Of a stretch of 64,000 nucleotides of DNA, positions 8,680-18,400 are shown one piece after another. The stretch is from Streptomyces tsukubensis. GTDB lineage: Bacteria; Actinomycetota; Actinomycetes; Streptomycetales; Streptomycetaceae. How positions within the stretch are numbered: position 1 is the first letter of the stretch; the number at the start of each line of letters is the position of its first letter. A program made the position numbers and the translations under genes. The notes under the pieces were generated by a model. That model was given only the letters and a program-made list of their open reading frames with translations, did no database searches and was not told the DNA's origin. The DNA lies in contig NZ_CP020700.1 in the NCBI RefSeq assembly GCF_003932715.1, positions 3,370,501 to 3,434,500 on the forward strand. Reading direction: 5' to 3'.

Positions 8680-8983
8680 GGGGGTCTCTCTTCGCTCGGT
8701 GCGGGCAGAGAGCGGCGCGCGGGAGCGGTCCGGCGCCCGGCCCCGGCGAACGCGGACGGGCAGGTCGGCAGCTCACGGGTCCGCCACGGCGTGGACACGC
8801 CTGACCGGCGGTTTCAGGGGCCGACCTGGGGCGCTCACACCTGCCTGATGCGTACCCGCCGCGCGCGGCCGGACGGCCCGGAGCGGAAACAGACATCCGT
8901 TCGGCCCCACTCAGGGAAACGACAGGGCCGCCCCGGAACGGTCGGTCGTCCGGGGCGGCCCTGTCGTACGTTCGCGCGTACCG
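8680..8983. other. Intergenic region upstream of the glycine-rich protein gene
   Basis: Apart from the terminator hairpin at 8919-8967, I see no gene or recognisable element in these ~300 bases. The promoter of the leftward glycine-rich protein gene should lie between 8680 and 8900. Confidence 0.5.
8919..8967 (-). terminator. Strong terminator hairpin of the permease gene
   Basis: ACGACAGGGCCGCCCCGGA pairs perfectly with TCCGGGGCGGCCCTGTCGT across an 11-base loop. It sits 17 bases beyond the permease stop codon. There is no U-run, as is usual for Streptomyces terminators. Confidence 0.8.
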
Positions 8984-10438
8984 CTACTTCGCCAGGCCCA
9001 GTGCCGGCATCGCGTAGTAGAAGACGAAGACCGCCGACACCACGTACATCGCGATCGGCACCTCACGGCCACGGCCCGCCGCCAGGCGCAGGACGCTGAA
9101 GGCGATGAAGCCGATGCCGATGCCGTTGGTGATGGAGTAGGTGAAGGGCATCATCACCATGGCCAGGAAGGCAGGAACGGAGACCGTGTAGTCGCTCCAG
9201 TCGATGTCCCGGATGGAGCCCGCCAGGATCAGGAAGCCGACCGCGAGAAGAGCGGGGGTGGCCGCCTGGGAGGGGACCATCGTCGCCAGCGGGGTGAAGA
9301 AGAGCGCCAGCGTGAACAGACCGCCGGTGACCACCGACGCCAGGCCCGTACGGGCACCCTCACCGACACCCGCCGTGGACTCCACGAAACAGGTCGTGGC
9401 CGAGGACGAGGTCGCACCGCCGGAGGCGACCGCGATGCCGTCGACGAACAGGACCTTGTTGATGCCCGGCAGGTTGCCCTTCTTGTCGAGGAGCTTGGCC
9501 TCGTCACCGACGCCGAGGATCGTGCCCATGGCGTCGAAGAAGCAGGACAGCAGGACGGTGAAGACGAACAGGGTGCCGGTGAGCAGTCCGACCTTCTCGA
9601 AGCCGCCGAACAGGCTGACTTCCCCGACCAGGCCGAAATCAGGGGTGGAGACCGGGCTGCCGGGCCACTTCGGGGTGGTCAGACCCCAGCTCGGGACCTT
9701 GGCCACCGCCTCGATGATCATGGCGATGATCGTCATCACGACGATGGAGATCAGGATCGCGCCCGGCACCTTGCGGATGATCAGCACCAGGGTCAGCAGC
9801 GCGCCGAGGACGAAGACCAGGACCGGCCAGCCGTCGAGGTGACCGCCGGTGCCCAGGGTCAGCGGGACGGTGGTCTGGGCGACATCCGGGATCCGGGACA
9901 CGAAGCCCGCGTCCACCAGGCCGATCAGCATGATGAACAGGCCGATACCGATCGCGATGCCCTTGCGCAGACTGCGCGGCACCGCGCTCATCACCCGTTC
10001 CCGCAGTCCGGTCGCGACCAGCAGCATCACCACGAAGCCGGCGAGGACGACCATGCCCATCGCGTCGGGCCACGACATCTTGGGCGCGAGCTGGAGCGCG
10101 ACGACCGTGTTCACGCCGAGGCCGGCGGCGAGCGCGATCGGGACATTGCCGATCACACCCATGAGGAGGGTGGAGAAGGCCGCGGTCAGCACGGTGGCGG
10201 TGACCAGCTGGCCACCGGCGAGCTGGTTGCCGTACATGTCCTTCGCGCTGCCCAGGATGATCGGGTTCAGCACGATGATGTAGGCCATCGCGAAGAAGGT
10301 GGCGAACCCTCCGCGGATCTCACGGGGCACGGACGAACCGCGCTCGGAGATACGGAAGTACCGGTCGAGGCCGCTGACGGGCCCCTTCGGCGGGGTGCCG
10401 GGGGTTCCGGAGGTGGCGGTGGGAGCCGAGGGGGTCAT
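8984..10438 (-). CDS. NCS2 family purine (adenine/guanine/hypoxanthine) permease
   Basis: 484 residues from ATG at 10436-10438 (MTPSAPTATSG). The N-terminal DRYFRISERGSSVPREIRGG and the GVNTVVALQL segment are characteristic of the AzgA/PbuG branch of NCS2 transporters, as are the hydrophobic helices ending in YAMPALGLAK. Family role: proton-coupled uptake of purine bases at the cytoplasmic membrane. Length is normal. Monocistronic, ended by the hairpin at 8919-8967. A fragment of this gene is duplicated at 7769-7905. No purine riboswitch was seen upstream. Confidence 0.92.
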   Translation of the reverse strand: MTPSAPTATSGTPGTPPKGPVSGLDRYFRISERGSSVPREIRGGFATFFAMAYIIVLNPIILGSAKDMYGNQLAGGQLVTATVLTAAFSTLLMGVIGNVPIALAAGLGVNTVVALQLAPKMSWPDAMGMVVLAGFVVMLLVATGLRERVMSAVPRSLRKGIAIGIGLFIMLIGLVDAGFVSRIPDVAQTTVPLTLGTGGHLDGWPVLVFVLGALLTLVLIIRKVPGAILISIVVMTIIAMIIEAVAKVPSWGLTTPKWPGSPVSTPDFGLVGEVSLFGGFEKVGLLTGTLFVFTVLLSCFFDAMGTILGVGDEAKLLDKKGNLPGINKVLFVDGIAVASGGATSSSATTCFVESTAGVGEGARTGLASVVTGGLFTLALFFTPLATMVPSQAATPALLAVGFLILAGSIRDIDWSDYTVSVPAFLAMVMMPFTYSITNGIGIGFIAFSVLRLAAGRGREVPIAMYVVSAVFVFYYAMPALGLAK

Positions 10439-10680
10439 GCGGTCCTCAACAAGCGGAATCGGGGGAACCAGGGAACCGGGGCGAATCGGGGAATTCACTC
10501 CGGTGCGGATCTTCAGCCTGACTGCTTTTGGAGATTCATACGAATAGAACCGGCCAGAAGCAAACCGTTTCAGTATGAACATATAAGGGCGAGAGCGCTA
10601 TCTCCGCGCGTAGACCGCGTGTGCTGCGGGGCGGCTCGGGGCCGGGCGGGGCGCCCGGAGGGCGCACCTACACTGATCAC

Positions 10681-10959
10681 ATGGCGAAGTGGACACCCAG
10701 GCACGAGGCGCCCGAGCCCCTGGAGGGGCCCGTCGTCGCCACCATCACCGGCGGCACGATCATCTGGTTCGCCCTCTTCCTCGTGCAGATCCCCTTCTAC
10801 AGCTGGTTCGCCGACCGCGATCTGATGTGGTGGGTCTGGACCTGCCTGGCCGGTGGCGGACTCGGGCTGATCGGCATCTGGTACGTCCGGCGGCGGGACG
10901 CCGCACTGAAGCGGGCGGCGGCGGACGCTCAGGACGAGGCTCCGCGCGAAGACGCGTAA
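10681..10959 (+). CDS. DUF2530 membrane protein
   Basis: 92 residues. MAKWTPRHEAPEPLEGPVVA leads into two transmembrane helices (TIIWFALFLVQIPFY and WWVWTCLAGGGLGLIGIWYV) and a basic then acidic C-terminus. The layout and the P-x-P-L-E-G opening match the actinobacterial DUF2530 family, whose function is unknown. Divergent from the purine permease. Confidence 0.8.
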   Translation: MAKWTPRHEAPEPLEGPVVATITGGTIIWFALFLVQIPFYSWFADRDLMWWVWTCLAGGGLGLIGIWYVRRRDAALKRAAADAQDEAPREDA

Positions 10960-11114
10960 CCGCGGGGGCGCGGGCTCCGGGGCGCGTGGGGCCGTAGCCC
11001 CTCCCTAGCCGTACAGGCCCTGGTGTGAAGGTTCCGCCGACGGGCGCGACACCCGCGAACGGGGTTATCCACAGCGGGAGGCGGGCCCGCGCCCGCGGCC
11101 GTACCGTACGAACC

Positions 11115-13679
11115 ATGACCCAGTCGGCGAGGATCGAACCGGACGAGCACGGACCCGACCACGACCACTCCAACAACAGCGACAGCGCCCGCGACCGGCG
11201 GCCCGCCGACCACCCGGCCATCGACGCCGGATCCGAACTCGACCCCGTGCATCCCGTGCGGCCACCCACACCCGCGCCCGCCACCGGGCTCAGCTCCGCA
11301 CAGGTCGCGGAGCGCATCGCGCGCGGCGAAATCAACGACGTCCCGGTCCGGTCCTCCCGCTCCACCGCCGACATCATCCGGGGCAATGTCTTCACCCGGT
11401 TCAACGCGATCATCGGCGTCCTCTGGGCGATCATGCTGATCGTCGCGCCCATCCAGGACAGCCTCTTCGGCTTCGTCATCATCGCCAACACCGGCATCGG
11501 CATCATCCAGGAGCTGCGGGCCAAGAAGACGCTGGACGGGCTCGCCGTAATCGGAGAGGCCAAGCCGACCGTGCGCCGCGACGGCAAGCCCGCCGAGATC
11601 TCCACCTCCGAAATCGTCCTCGGGGACCTCGTCGAACTCGGGCCCGGGGACAAGGTCGTCGTGGACGGCAAGGTCGCGGAGGCCGACAGCCTGGAGATCG
11701 ACGAGTCGCTGCTCACCGGCGAGGCCGACCCCGTGCTCAAACGCCCCGGCGACCCCGTGATGTCCGGGAGCTTCGTGGTCGCGGGCGGCGGCGCGTTCAC
11801 CGCGACCAAGGTGGGCCGGGAGGCGTACGCCGCTCAGCTGGCCGAGGAGGCGTCCCGCTTCACCCTGGTCCACTCCGAGCTGCGCAGCGGTATCAGCACC
11901 ATCCTCAAGTACGTCACCTGGATGATGGTCCCCACCGCGATCGGGCTGATCATCAGCCAGCTCGTCGTCAAGAACGCCGACCTCAAGGACTCCATCGCCC
12001 GGACCGTCGGCGGCATCGTGCCGATGATCCCCGAAGGGCTGGTGCTGCTGACCTCCGTCGCCTTCGCCATCGGTGTCATCCGGCTGGGCCGCAAGCAGTG
12101 CCTGGTGCAGGAGCTGCCCGCCATCGAGGGCCTCGCCCGCGTCGACGTCGTCTGCCTCGACAAGACGGGCACGCTGACGGAGGGCGGTATGGACGTGGCG
12201 GAGGTACGGCCGCTGGGCGGGGCGGACCCCGCGTACGTGGCGCGGGTGCTGGGCGCGATCGGCACGGCCGACCCCCGGCCCAACGCCTCCCAGAAGGCCA
12301 TCGCGGAGGCGTATCCCGACGGTCCGGGGTGGCGGGTCCTCGACGCGCTGCCCTTCTCCTCGGCGCGCAAGTACAGCGGAGCGCGGTTCGCGGAGAACGC
12401 GGAAGAAGCGGCAGGCGCGGGCGGGCCCGGCGGCTCCGGCTCCGCGGGCCCGGGCGGCCCTGCGGGGCCTGGCAGCTCGGAGGGCTCCGCCTGGCTGCTG
12501 GGCGCGCCCGATGTGCTCCTCGCCCCCGGCGACCCCGTCCTCGGCGAGATCGACCAGCTCAACGAGCAGGGGCTGCGGGTGCTGCTGCTCGCCCGCGCCG
12601 GCTCCCTGGAGGACCCGGTGGGAGCCCGCGCCACCGCGCTCGTCGTCCTCGAACAGCGGCTTCGGCCCGATGCGTCCGACACCCTCGCCTACTTCGCCGA
12701 CCAGGACGTCACGGCCAAGGTGATCTCCGGCGACAACGCGGTCTCCGTCGGCGCGGTCGCCGCCAAGCTGGGCCTGCCCGGCGCCGAACAGACGGTGGAC
12801 GCCCGCACCCTGCCCACCGAGCGCGATGCCATGGCCGAGGCGCTGGAGTCGGGCGCCGTCTTCGGCCGGGTCAGCCCGCAGCAGAAGCGCGACATGGTCG
12901 GTGCGCTCCAGTCCCGGGGGCACACGGTCGCCATGACCGGCGACGGAGTCAACGACGTCCTCGCCCTCAAGGACGCCGACATCGGCGTCGCCATGGGCTC
13001 CGGCTCCGAGGCGACGCGCGCGGTCGCCCAGATCGTGCTGCTCAACAACAGCTTCTCGACCCTGCCGTCGGTGGTCGCCGAGGGCCGCCGCGTGATCGGC
13101 AACATCACCCGCGTCGCGACCCTCTTCCTCACCAAGACGGTCTACTCGGTACTGCTGGCGATCCTGGTCGTCATCAGCCAGGTGGAGTACCCCTTCCTCC
13201 CCCGCCATCTCACCCTGCTCGCCACCCTCACCATCGGCGTCCCCGCCTTCTTCCTGGCCCTGGCGCCCAACAAGGAGCGGGCCCGGCCGCACTTCGTCCG
13301 GCGCGTCATGCGGTACGCGATCCCCTCCGGGATCATCGCGGCGGCAGCCACCTTCACCACCTACCTGCTGGCCCGCTCCCACTACAGCGGTACGGACGCA
13401 CTCGACGCGGAGACCAGCGCGGCGACGCTGACACTGTTCCTCGTCGCGCTCTGGGTGCTGGCGATCGTCGCCCGCCCGTACACCTGGTGGCGGATCGCGC
13501 TGGTCGCCACGATGGGGCTCGGGTTCCTGATCGTGCTGGTGGTGCCATGGCTGCAGGAGTTCTTCGCGCTGAAGCTGGTGGGGACGGCCATGCCGTGGAC
13601 GGCGGTGGGCATCGCGGCCGGGGCGGGGGTGCTGCTGGAGGTGGCGTGGCGGGTGGTGGACCGCAGAGTGCCGGCGTAG
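11115..13679 (+). CDS. P-type cation ATPase (CtpE-like)
   Basis: 854 residues starting MTQSARIEPDEHGPDHDH. The actuator motif TGEADPV (about 201), intramembrane PEGL (306-309), phosphorylation site DKTGT (349-353) and TGDGVND (608-614) are intact. PEGL without a CPC motif excludes heavy-metal ATPases and fits the calcium-type group; overall order resembles mycobacterial CtpE, reported as a Ca2+ uptake pump. A glycine-rich insertion (about 433-457, GGPGGSGSAGPGGPAGPG) in the nucleotide-binding domain is unusual. The His/Asp-rich N-terminus (DEHGPDHDHSNNSD) might bind metal. Metal specificity is inferred. Confidence 0.88.
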   Translation: MTQSARIEPDEHGPDHDHSNNSDSARDRRPADHPAIDAGSELDPVHPVRPPTPAPATGLSSAQVAERIARGEINDVPVRSSRSTADIIRGNVFTRFNAIIGVLWAIMLIVAPIQDSLFGFVIIANTGIGIIQELRAKKTLDGLAVIGEAKPTVRRDGKPAEISTSEIVLGDLVELGPGDKVVVDGKVAEADSLEIDESLLTGEADPVLKRPGDPVMSGSFVVAGGGAFTATKVGREAYAAQLAEEASRFTLVHSELRSGISTILKYVTWMMVPTAIGLIISQLVVKNADLKDSIARTVGGIVPMIPEGLVLLTSVAFAIGVIRLGRKQCLVQELPAIEGLARVDVVCLDKTGTLTEGGMDVAEVRPLGGADPAYVARVLGAIGTADPRPNASQKAIAEAYPDGPGWRVLDALPFSSARKYSGARFAENAEEAAGAGGPGGSGSAGPGGPAGPGSSEGSAWLLGAPDVLLAPGDPVLGEIDQLNEQGLRVLLLARAGSLEDPVGARATALVVLEQRLRPDASDTLAYFADQDVTAKVISGDNAVSVGAVAAKLGLPGAEQTVDARTLPTERDAMAEALESGAVFGRVSPQQKRDMVGALQSRGHTVAMTGDGVNDVLALKDADIGVAMGSGSEATRAVAQIVLLNNSFSTLPSVVAEGRRVIGNITRVATLFLTKTVYSVLLAILVVISQVEYPFLPRHLTLLATLTIGVPAFFLALAPNKERARPHFVRRVMRYAIPSGIIAAAATFTTYLLARSHYSGTDALDAETSAATLTLFLVALWVLAIVARPYTWWRIALVATMGLGFLIVLVVPWLQEFFALKLVGTAMPWTAVGIAAGAGVLLEVAWRVVDRRVPA

Positions 13680-13769
13680 GGCCGGGCCCGGGGGCGGGGC
13701 CGGAGGCGGCTTCCGTTGCGGCCGGGCCGCAGGCAGGTGCCCGGTCCCTGCGGTTACGCCTCCCCGCGG

Positions 13770-14549
13770 TTACGCATCCCCGCCCCGCAGCAGGGGCAGA
13801 TCGTCGCCCCACGCGTCGAACACCGGCCCGTGGCCCCAGGCCCGCGCGTGCGGTTCGAGTTCGGTGACCAGCCGCCGTATCGCCGCCGGGCCCCGCGGGC
13901 CCAGCACCTCGCCCAGCAGCGGCAGCAGCCGCTCGGCCGACCACTCCGGGCGGCTCAGCGGATGGTGCCGCAGCTCCCAGGCCAGATACTTGTTGTAGGG
14001 CCGCACCCGGTTGTGGGCCGCGAAGACATAGCTGAGGAAGTACGGCACGGCCTCGGCCGCGTCCAGCCCGGCCGCCAGCGGCTGCCCGTCCCGGTCACCC
14101 TTGAGGGAGCGGTAGGCACTGCTGAGGAAGGCATCGAGCTGCTCGGGCGCGAGGACGGTGCTCTCGTCCCGCCCGAGGGTCCCCTTCGCCGCGACGAGAT
14201 CACCGATCAGCCCGTCGGCCGTGTCCATCTCGACCTTGGCATGCGCGAACGCGTACCGGTTCCACTCGGTCCCGGAGCCCGGCAGCGCATGCACCCGGAA
14301 CTCCGCCAGCGGCAGCACCATCACATTGATCAGGACGTCCGGCCGGATCAGCGCGGCGGGCAGCGTGTCGCTTCGCGCGGCGTCCTCGACCACGAGATAC
14401 ACGTCATAGCCCGAATGCTCGGTCGCCAGCTCCTCCCGGGTCCGCGAGCCGGTGAGAACGAGCCCGAGCACCCGGTGGTCCCTGCGGACCCGGTTGAGCA
14501 GCGCGGCGTACTCCTCGGCAGCCGCGGCGGCTGAGGCGATAGCGGTCAC
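13770..14549 (-). CDS. Nucleotidyltransferase-fold protein, unknown substrate
   Basis: 259 residues. The N-terminus has GSRTREEL followed by YDVYLVVED, matching the GS...DxD/E core of Pol-beta-like nucleotidyltransferases, though spacing between GS and the acidic pair is longer than usual and the first acidic residue must be checked. The C-terminal half (AYRSLKGDRDG, YVFAAHNRVRPYNKYLAWEL) looks like the helical domain seen in aminoglycoside-adenylyltransferase-like proteins. Convergent with the P-type ATPase gene. Could be a nucleic-acid or small-molecule nucleotidyltransferase; I cannot choose. Confidence 0.7.
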   Translation of the reverse strand: MTAIASAAAAAEEYAALLNRVRRDHRVLGLVLTGSRTREELATEHSGYDVYLVVEDAARSDTLPAALIRPDVLINVMVLPLAEFRVHALPGSGTEWNRYAFAHAKVEMDTADGLIGDLVAAKGTLGRDESTVLAPEQLDAFLSSAYRSLKGDRDGQPLAAGLDAAEAVPYFLSYVFAAHNRVRPYNKYLAWELRHHPLSRPEWSAERLLPLLGEVLGPRGPAAIRRLVTELEPHARAWGHGPVFDAWGDDLPLLRGGDA

Positions 14550-14589
14550 CCGGCCACCCCATCACGCCGGGGCGCGGGTTCCAACCCAC

Positions 14590-14852
14590 AGTCACCCACC
14601 AAACACGCGTGCGCGTGGCTCGGGGGTTTGCCCGGGGGTTCCGTCTCCCCCATGGCCCGAGGCCGTCGGGCCCCGGGCCCCGGCCCGGGGGTGCCGTTGC
14701 CCGCGGGGTGCGGGTGTGTTGGGCCCCCGGGCCCCGGGGTGGGCGTTGCCCGCGGGGTGCGGGCAGCTCCTGCGTTGGGCCTCGGGCCCCGGGGGGCGGG
14801 GGTTGCCCGCGGGGTGCGGGCTGCTCCTGCGCCTCAAGCGCCGGCGGGGCTG
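14590..14852. repeat. G+C-rich tandem repeat block ahead of element A
   Basis: The 19-mer GTTGCCCGCGGGGTGCGGG occurs at 14696, 14745 and 14802, separated by GGGCC/CCCGG-rich linkers. The block ends in CCTCAAGCGCCGGCGGGGCTGA (14831-14852), an intergenic motif common in Streptomyces genomes. The same block, shorter, precedes element B at about 18750-18860. No gene is supported here. Confidence 0.75.
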
Positions 14853-14860
14853 AAAGATTG

Positions 14861-15367
14861 GGTGACCGTTGCTCCGTGGTGTAGGTCGCCGGTCCTGCCG
14901 GTGCGGGTGGGTCGGTGGCCTCCGGGCTCACCTCCTCGCAGACTGCGATGCACCGCCCGAAACACGTCCGGTCTTGTCGCAGCCTGCTGCGGGGGCGACC
15001 CTGCACCCCCCTCCCACGTGATCCCCGCACGATCAGTCGCCCAAGGTCCTCGGTGTCGTTGCGCGTCACCGGGGAGGCGAAACTCTCCTGATCACCGCCC
15101 CCGGAAGACACCACCCTCTCGGGGCACAGGCACCCCCTGATCTGCGGGGACCACGTGATGGGTGACTGCGCGAACTCCGTTCTCCCCGGGATCAAGTCGG
15201 GTGTCTCGGGAGGGGGGTGCAGGGTCGCCCCCGCAGCGGACCTGCGACAAGCACAGTTTGCCCAAGCACAGTGCATCGCAGGCCGCGAGGAGGTGAGCCC
15301 GGAGGCCCACGACCCGGCCGCACCCGACAAGACCCCGCGCCTACACCACGGAGTAACGCGACCCGAC
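14861..15367. repeat. Inverted-repeat element A (~507 bp)
   Basis: Two arms of roughly 160 bp point inward. GTTGCTCCGTGGTGTAG (14868-14884) is mirrored by CTACACCACGGAGTAAC (15341-15357), and further blocks match (CTCCGGGCTCACCTCCTCG, then GCGATGCAC...CTTGTCGC, then GGGGGCGACCCTGCACCCCC). Between GCGATGCAC and CTTGTCGC each arm holds exactly 19 bases that differ between the arms (14954-14972 and 15252-15270). The ~200 bp centre is not palindromic. A second copy lies at 18867-19372 in the same orientation. No convincing protein is encoded. It could be a MITE-like element or encode a structured RNA. Confidence 0.85.
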
Positions 15368-15468
15368 CACCGGAGGACCCGCACCCCGCAGGGGCAGCAC
15401 CTCAAGCCACAGAGCCTGCACACCGCAGGTGACCCGCCCCGGGGCACAGGGGCCCGAGGCCCCCCGGC
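15368..15468. other. Spacer between element A and the sacsin-like gene
   Basis: Contains short palindromes such as GCAGG...CCTGC and GGGCCCGAGGCCCC that may terminate the sacsin-like transcript. No gene seen. Confidence 0.4.
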
Positions 15469-18400
15469 TCAGCCCCCTGCGGTCGCGGCGGGCGGCGGGC
15501 CGTCGAACCAGCGGTCGCGGGCCAGTTCCTCCGTGCGCGAAGAGTCCTCCAGCAGCGCCGCGACCTCGAAGCGGCGCGGCCACTGGCCCGCCGCCCAGGC
15601 CAGGCCCGCCGCCACGCCCTCCAGCGTCGCCGCGTGGACCACCCCGTCCGGCGTACGCCGCCAGTCCAGTTCCACCCCGCCCGCCACCAGCTCCTCGTGC
15701 TCGACGTACGTCCGCGGCGTCGCCGGGCCCAGCAGCACCCGTACCGGCTCCGGTACGTCGTGCTCCTCACCTTCCGTCGTCACCTCGGCCCGCACCGTCT
15801 CGCTGAGCCGCCGTACCTGGAACAGGTCCGCCAGCTCCGCCGCCCGCTCCGGGCGCACCGGGAGCAGCGGCAGCCCGCCCGTCAGCGGGATCAGGTCCGG
15901 TACGTCCGCGACGACCGCGTCCGCCGCGTCCACGACCCGCACCTCGCCGTCGACGACCGCCCGCAGCTCGTCCGGGAGCGTCACCTGGTCCGGGTCCAGG
16001 TCGGCCAGCGCCGAGTACAGGCCGTGGAGCTGTGCCGCGCCCACCGGCCGGTCCGGGTCGGCCAGCCGGCCCAGGAGTTCCGCGCCGCCGCCGGGCTCGT
16101 CGATGAGGGCCGCGACCGAGGTCCGTACCCCGAGGGCGCGCAGCACCTGCGCATCGTCGAAGCCGGTCGCGTCGACCGCCTCGTACAGCCCGGCCAGCAG
16201 GGGGTCGCCGCCCGCGGCGCGCAGTCCCGCCGGGCGCCGGCCGTCGAGCACCGGATGGTCGCGGAGCCACCAGGCCGTGTAGGGCCGTACGGTCTCGGTC
16301 GTCCCGTCGGGCAGCAGTACCCGGACCGGCTGGGTGAGCGCGTCCCGCAGCGGCGGCAGGGCGAGCAGCGCCAGGGCCTGCGGCCAGCAGTCGTCGTCGA
16401 CCAGGTCCAGATCGCGTACGGCGACGATCTCGGTGGCCACCGGCGGGACCGGGGTCTCCGGCAGCCGGTCGAGGACGTCCTCGCACCAGACGTCGACGGC
16501 GTCCAGCAGGCCCGCGTCGTCCGGTTCGGCCCAGTCCCCGTCGCGGGGCTCCAGCTCGTCCGGGTCGAGGACCACGTCCGTGGCCCGTACCAGGGTGAAG
16601 TTCGCCAGCACCCCGCAGGCAGCGAGCGGCTGCTCGCCCCACCGGTCGGCCAGTTCGGTGTCGACGTAGGCGAGCGCGTCCTCCCGCATGACCGCAGCGA
16701 AGGGGCTGCCGGGGAGCACCAGCTCGCCCGCCGGGGCGGTCTCGCCGTCCTCGTCGGGCAGGGCGAGGGCGCCCAGCCACGGTTCGTCGCCGGGCTCCAG
16801 CTCCGCGTCCCGGGCGAGTCCGAGGACGGTGTCGGCGAGTTCGTCGGCGTCGAGGGCGTCCGGCGCGTTGTCGTCCCAGATCTCGCCCGCTTCCAGGGAG
16901 CCCGCGACGGCGGCCCGTACCTGCGGGGTGGTCAGCACGGCACGCGGGGAGGCGGGCAGTGCGCCCAGCTTCTCCAGCAGCGGGTGCGCGGCGTCCGCGT
17001 GGGCGACCTTGAGTCCGAGGCGGGCGAGGCGGTCCCGGATGCCGGGGGCGGTGTCCGGGAGGGGCAGGAGGACCTGCCGGGGTCCGATGACCGTACGCCC
17101 GTCGGCGAGCGGCACCGGAAGGCCCGTCAGCCGGTCGGGGTCGACGCCCGCGAGGCTGTCGTACAGCCGCCACCACCAGCCCGGCTCCCGCTCCAGGCCC
17201 GCGAGCCGGTCGATGGCCTCCGTCAGCGGCACCCGGGCCACACCGACGGTCCGCAGCTCCACCCGCCGTTCGAGACCGGCGGGCAGCAGGGTGGGCAGGA
17301 CGTCGGACAGGACGCGTACGGTGTCGGCGCCCGCGCCCTCCAGCACCTCGGCCTCCACGGGCCGCAGCGCACCCGGGCGGTCGGCCTCCGGCAGCCCCGT
17401 CTCCTCGCCGTCCGGCACTTCCGGGCGCGGCGCGGCGGGCTGCAGGAACGCGGTACGCGGCAGCAGCTTCAGGATCTCCGCCCGCAGTGAACCGTCCAGC
17501 TCGCCCTTGCCGAGCGGGCCGGGCACCAGGTCGATCGTGCCCGTCGACACCGGTTCCCAGGTGCCGAGCAGTTCGGCGTACGCCTGCGCGGCCCGCTCGA
17601 CGAGGAAATCGGTCAGCGGTCCGGGCGCGGGGTGGCGGCGGGCGGTGTCCAGCGGCAGGGAGGCGATGAGCAGTGCGGGTACGCCGAGGGGTTCGTCCGT
17701 CGGCGTCGGCGCGTGCACCACGGGTTCGGTCGCCGGGCGTACGGGGGTGCCGTCGCCGTCGACCGGTACGGCCCAGGTCACCGACCAGTAGGGGCGCAGC
17801 CGCTCCTCGACCGGACGGTCCTTCAGGAGGGCGGGGTCGGTGGCGCCGTGGTGGCTGACGGTCCGCCAGCGGCGCGTGCCGTTCCCGGAGCCACCGGAGT
17901 CTTCGATACGGACGTACGGCCCGTCGGCGGCGCGGGTGAGGGTCCGTACGCCGTCCGGGGTGTCGATCACGATCTCGGCGAGGCCGGTGAGGGTAAGGAG
18001 GAGGGCGTCGTCGACGGTACGGAGGAGCTGCCCGACGAGGTCGGCGGCCGCACCGTCGCGGAGCGGGAGCACGACGACGGTGTCGTAGCCGTCGGGTGCG
18101 GTGCCCTCGGCGGGCAGCGGCAGCCGGAGCGTCGGTACGTGACCGTCGCGGCGCTTCAGCTCTTCCGCGAGAGCGGTGTTCCGGTCCGCCGCCTCCTCCG
18201 CAAGCGCCCGGGCCTCCGCGAGGGACCAGCGAACACCGCCGTGCCGCCCGAGGACGGCGGGCTCGTCGCTGACCGCGAGCACCGCGGCGAACCCGACACC
18301 GAACCGTCCGACGGTGCCGCTGTCGTGGGCCTCGTCCCGTTTGGCGGAGGCGCGGAGGGTGCTGAGGGACTCCACCCCGGCCGCGTCCAGGGGGGCGCCC

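Noticed and set aside
10440..10680. Purine riboswitch before the NCS2 permease
   Set aside because: I could not find the conserved junction sequences; the region is only moderately A+T-rich promoter DNA.
14404..15447. Long leftward open frame covering element A
   Set aside because: It spans inverted repeats and Gly/Pro-rich low complexity. Its counterpart over element B is not conserved as a protein, and the composition is that of chance frames in very G+C-rich DNA.
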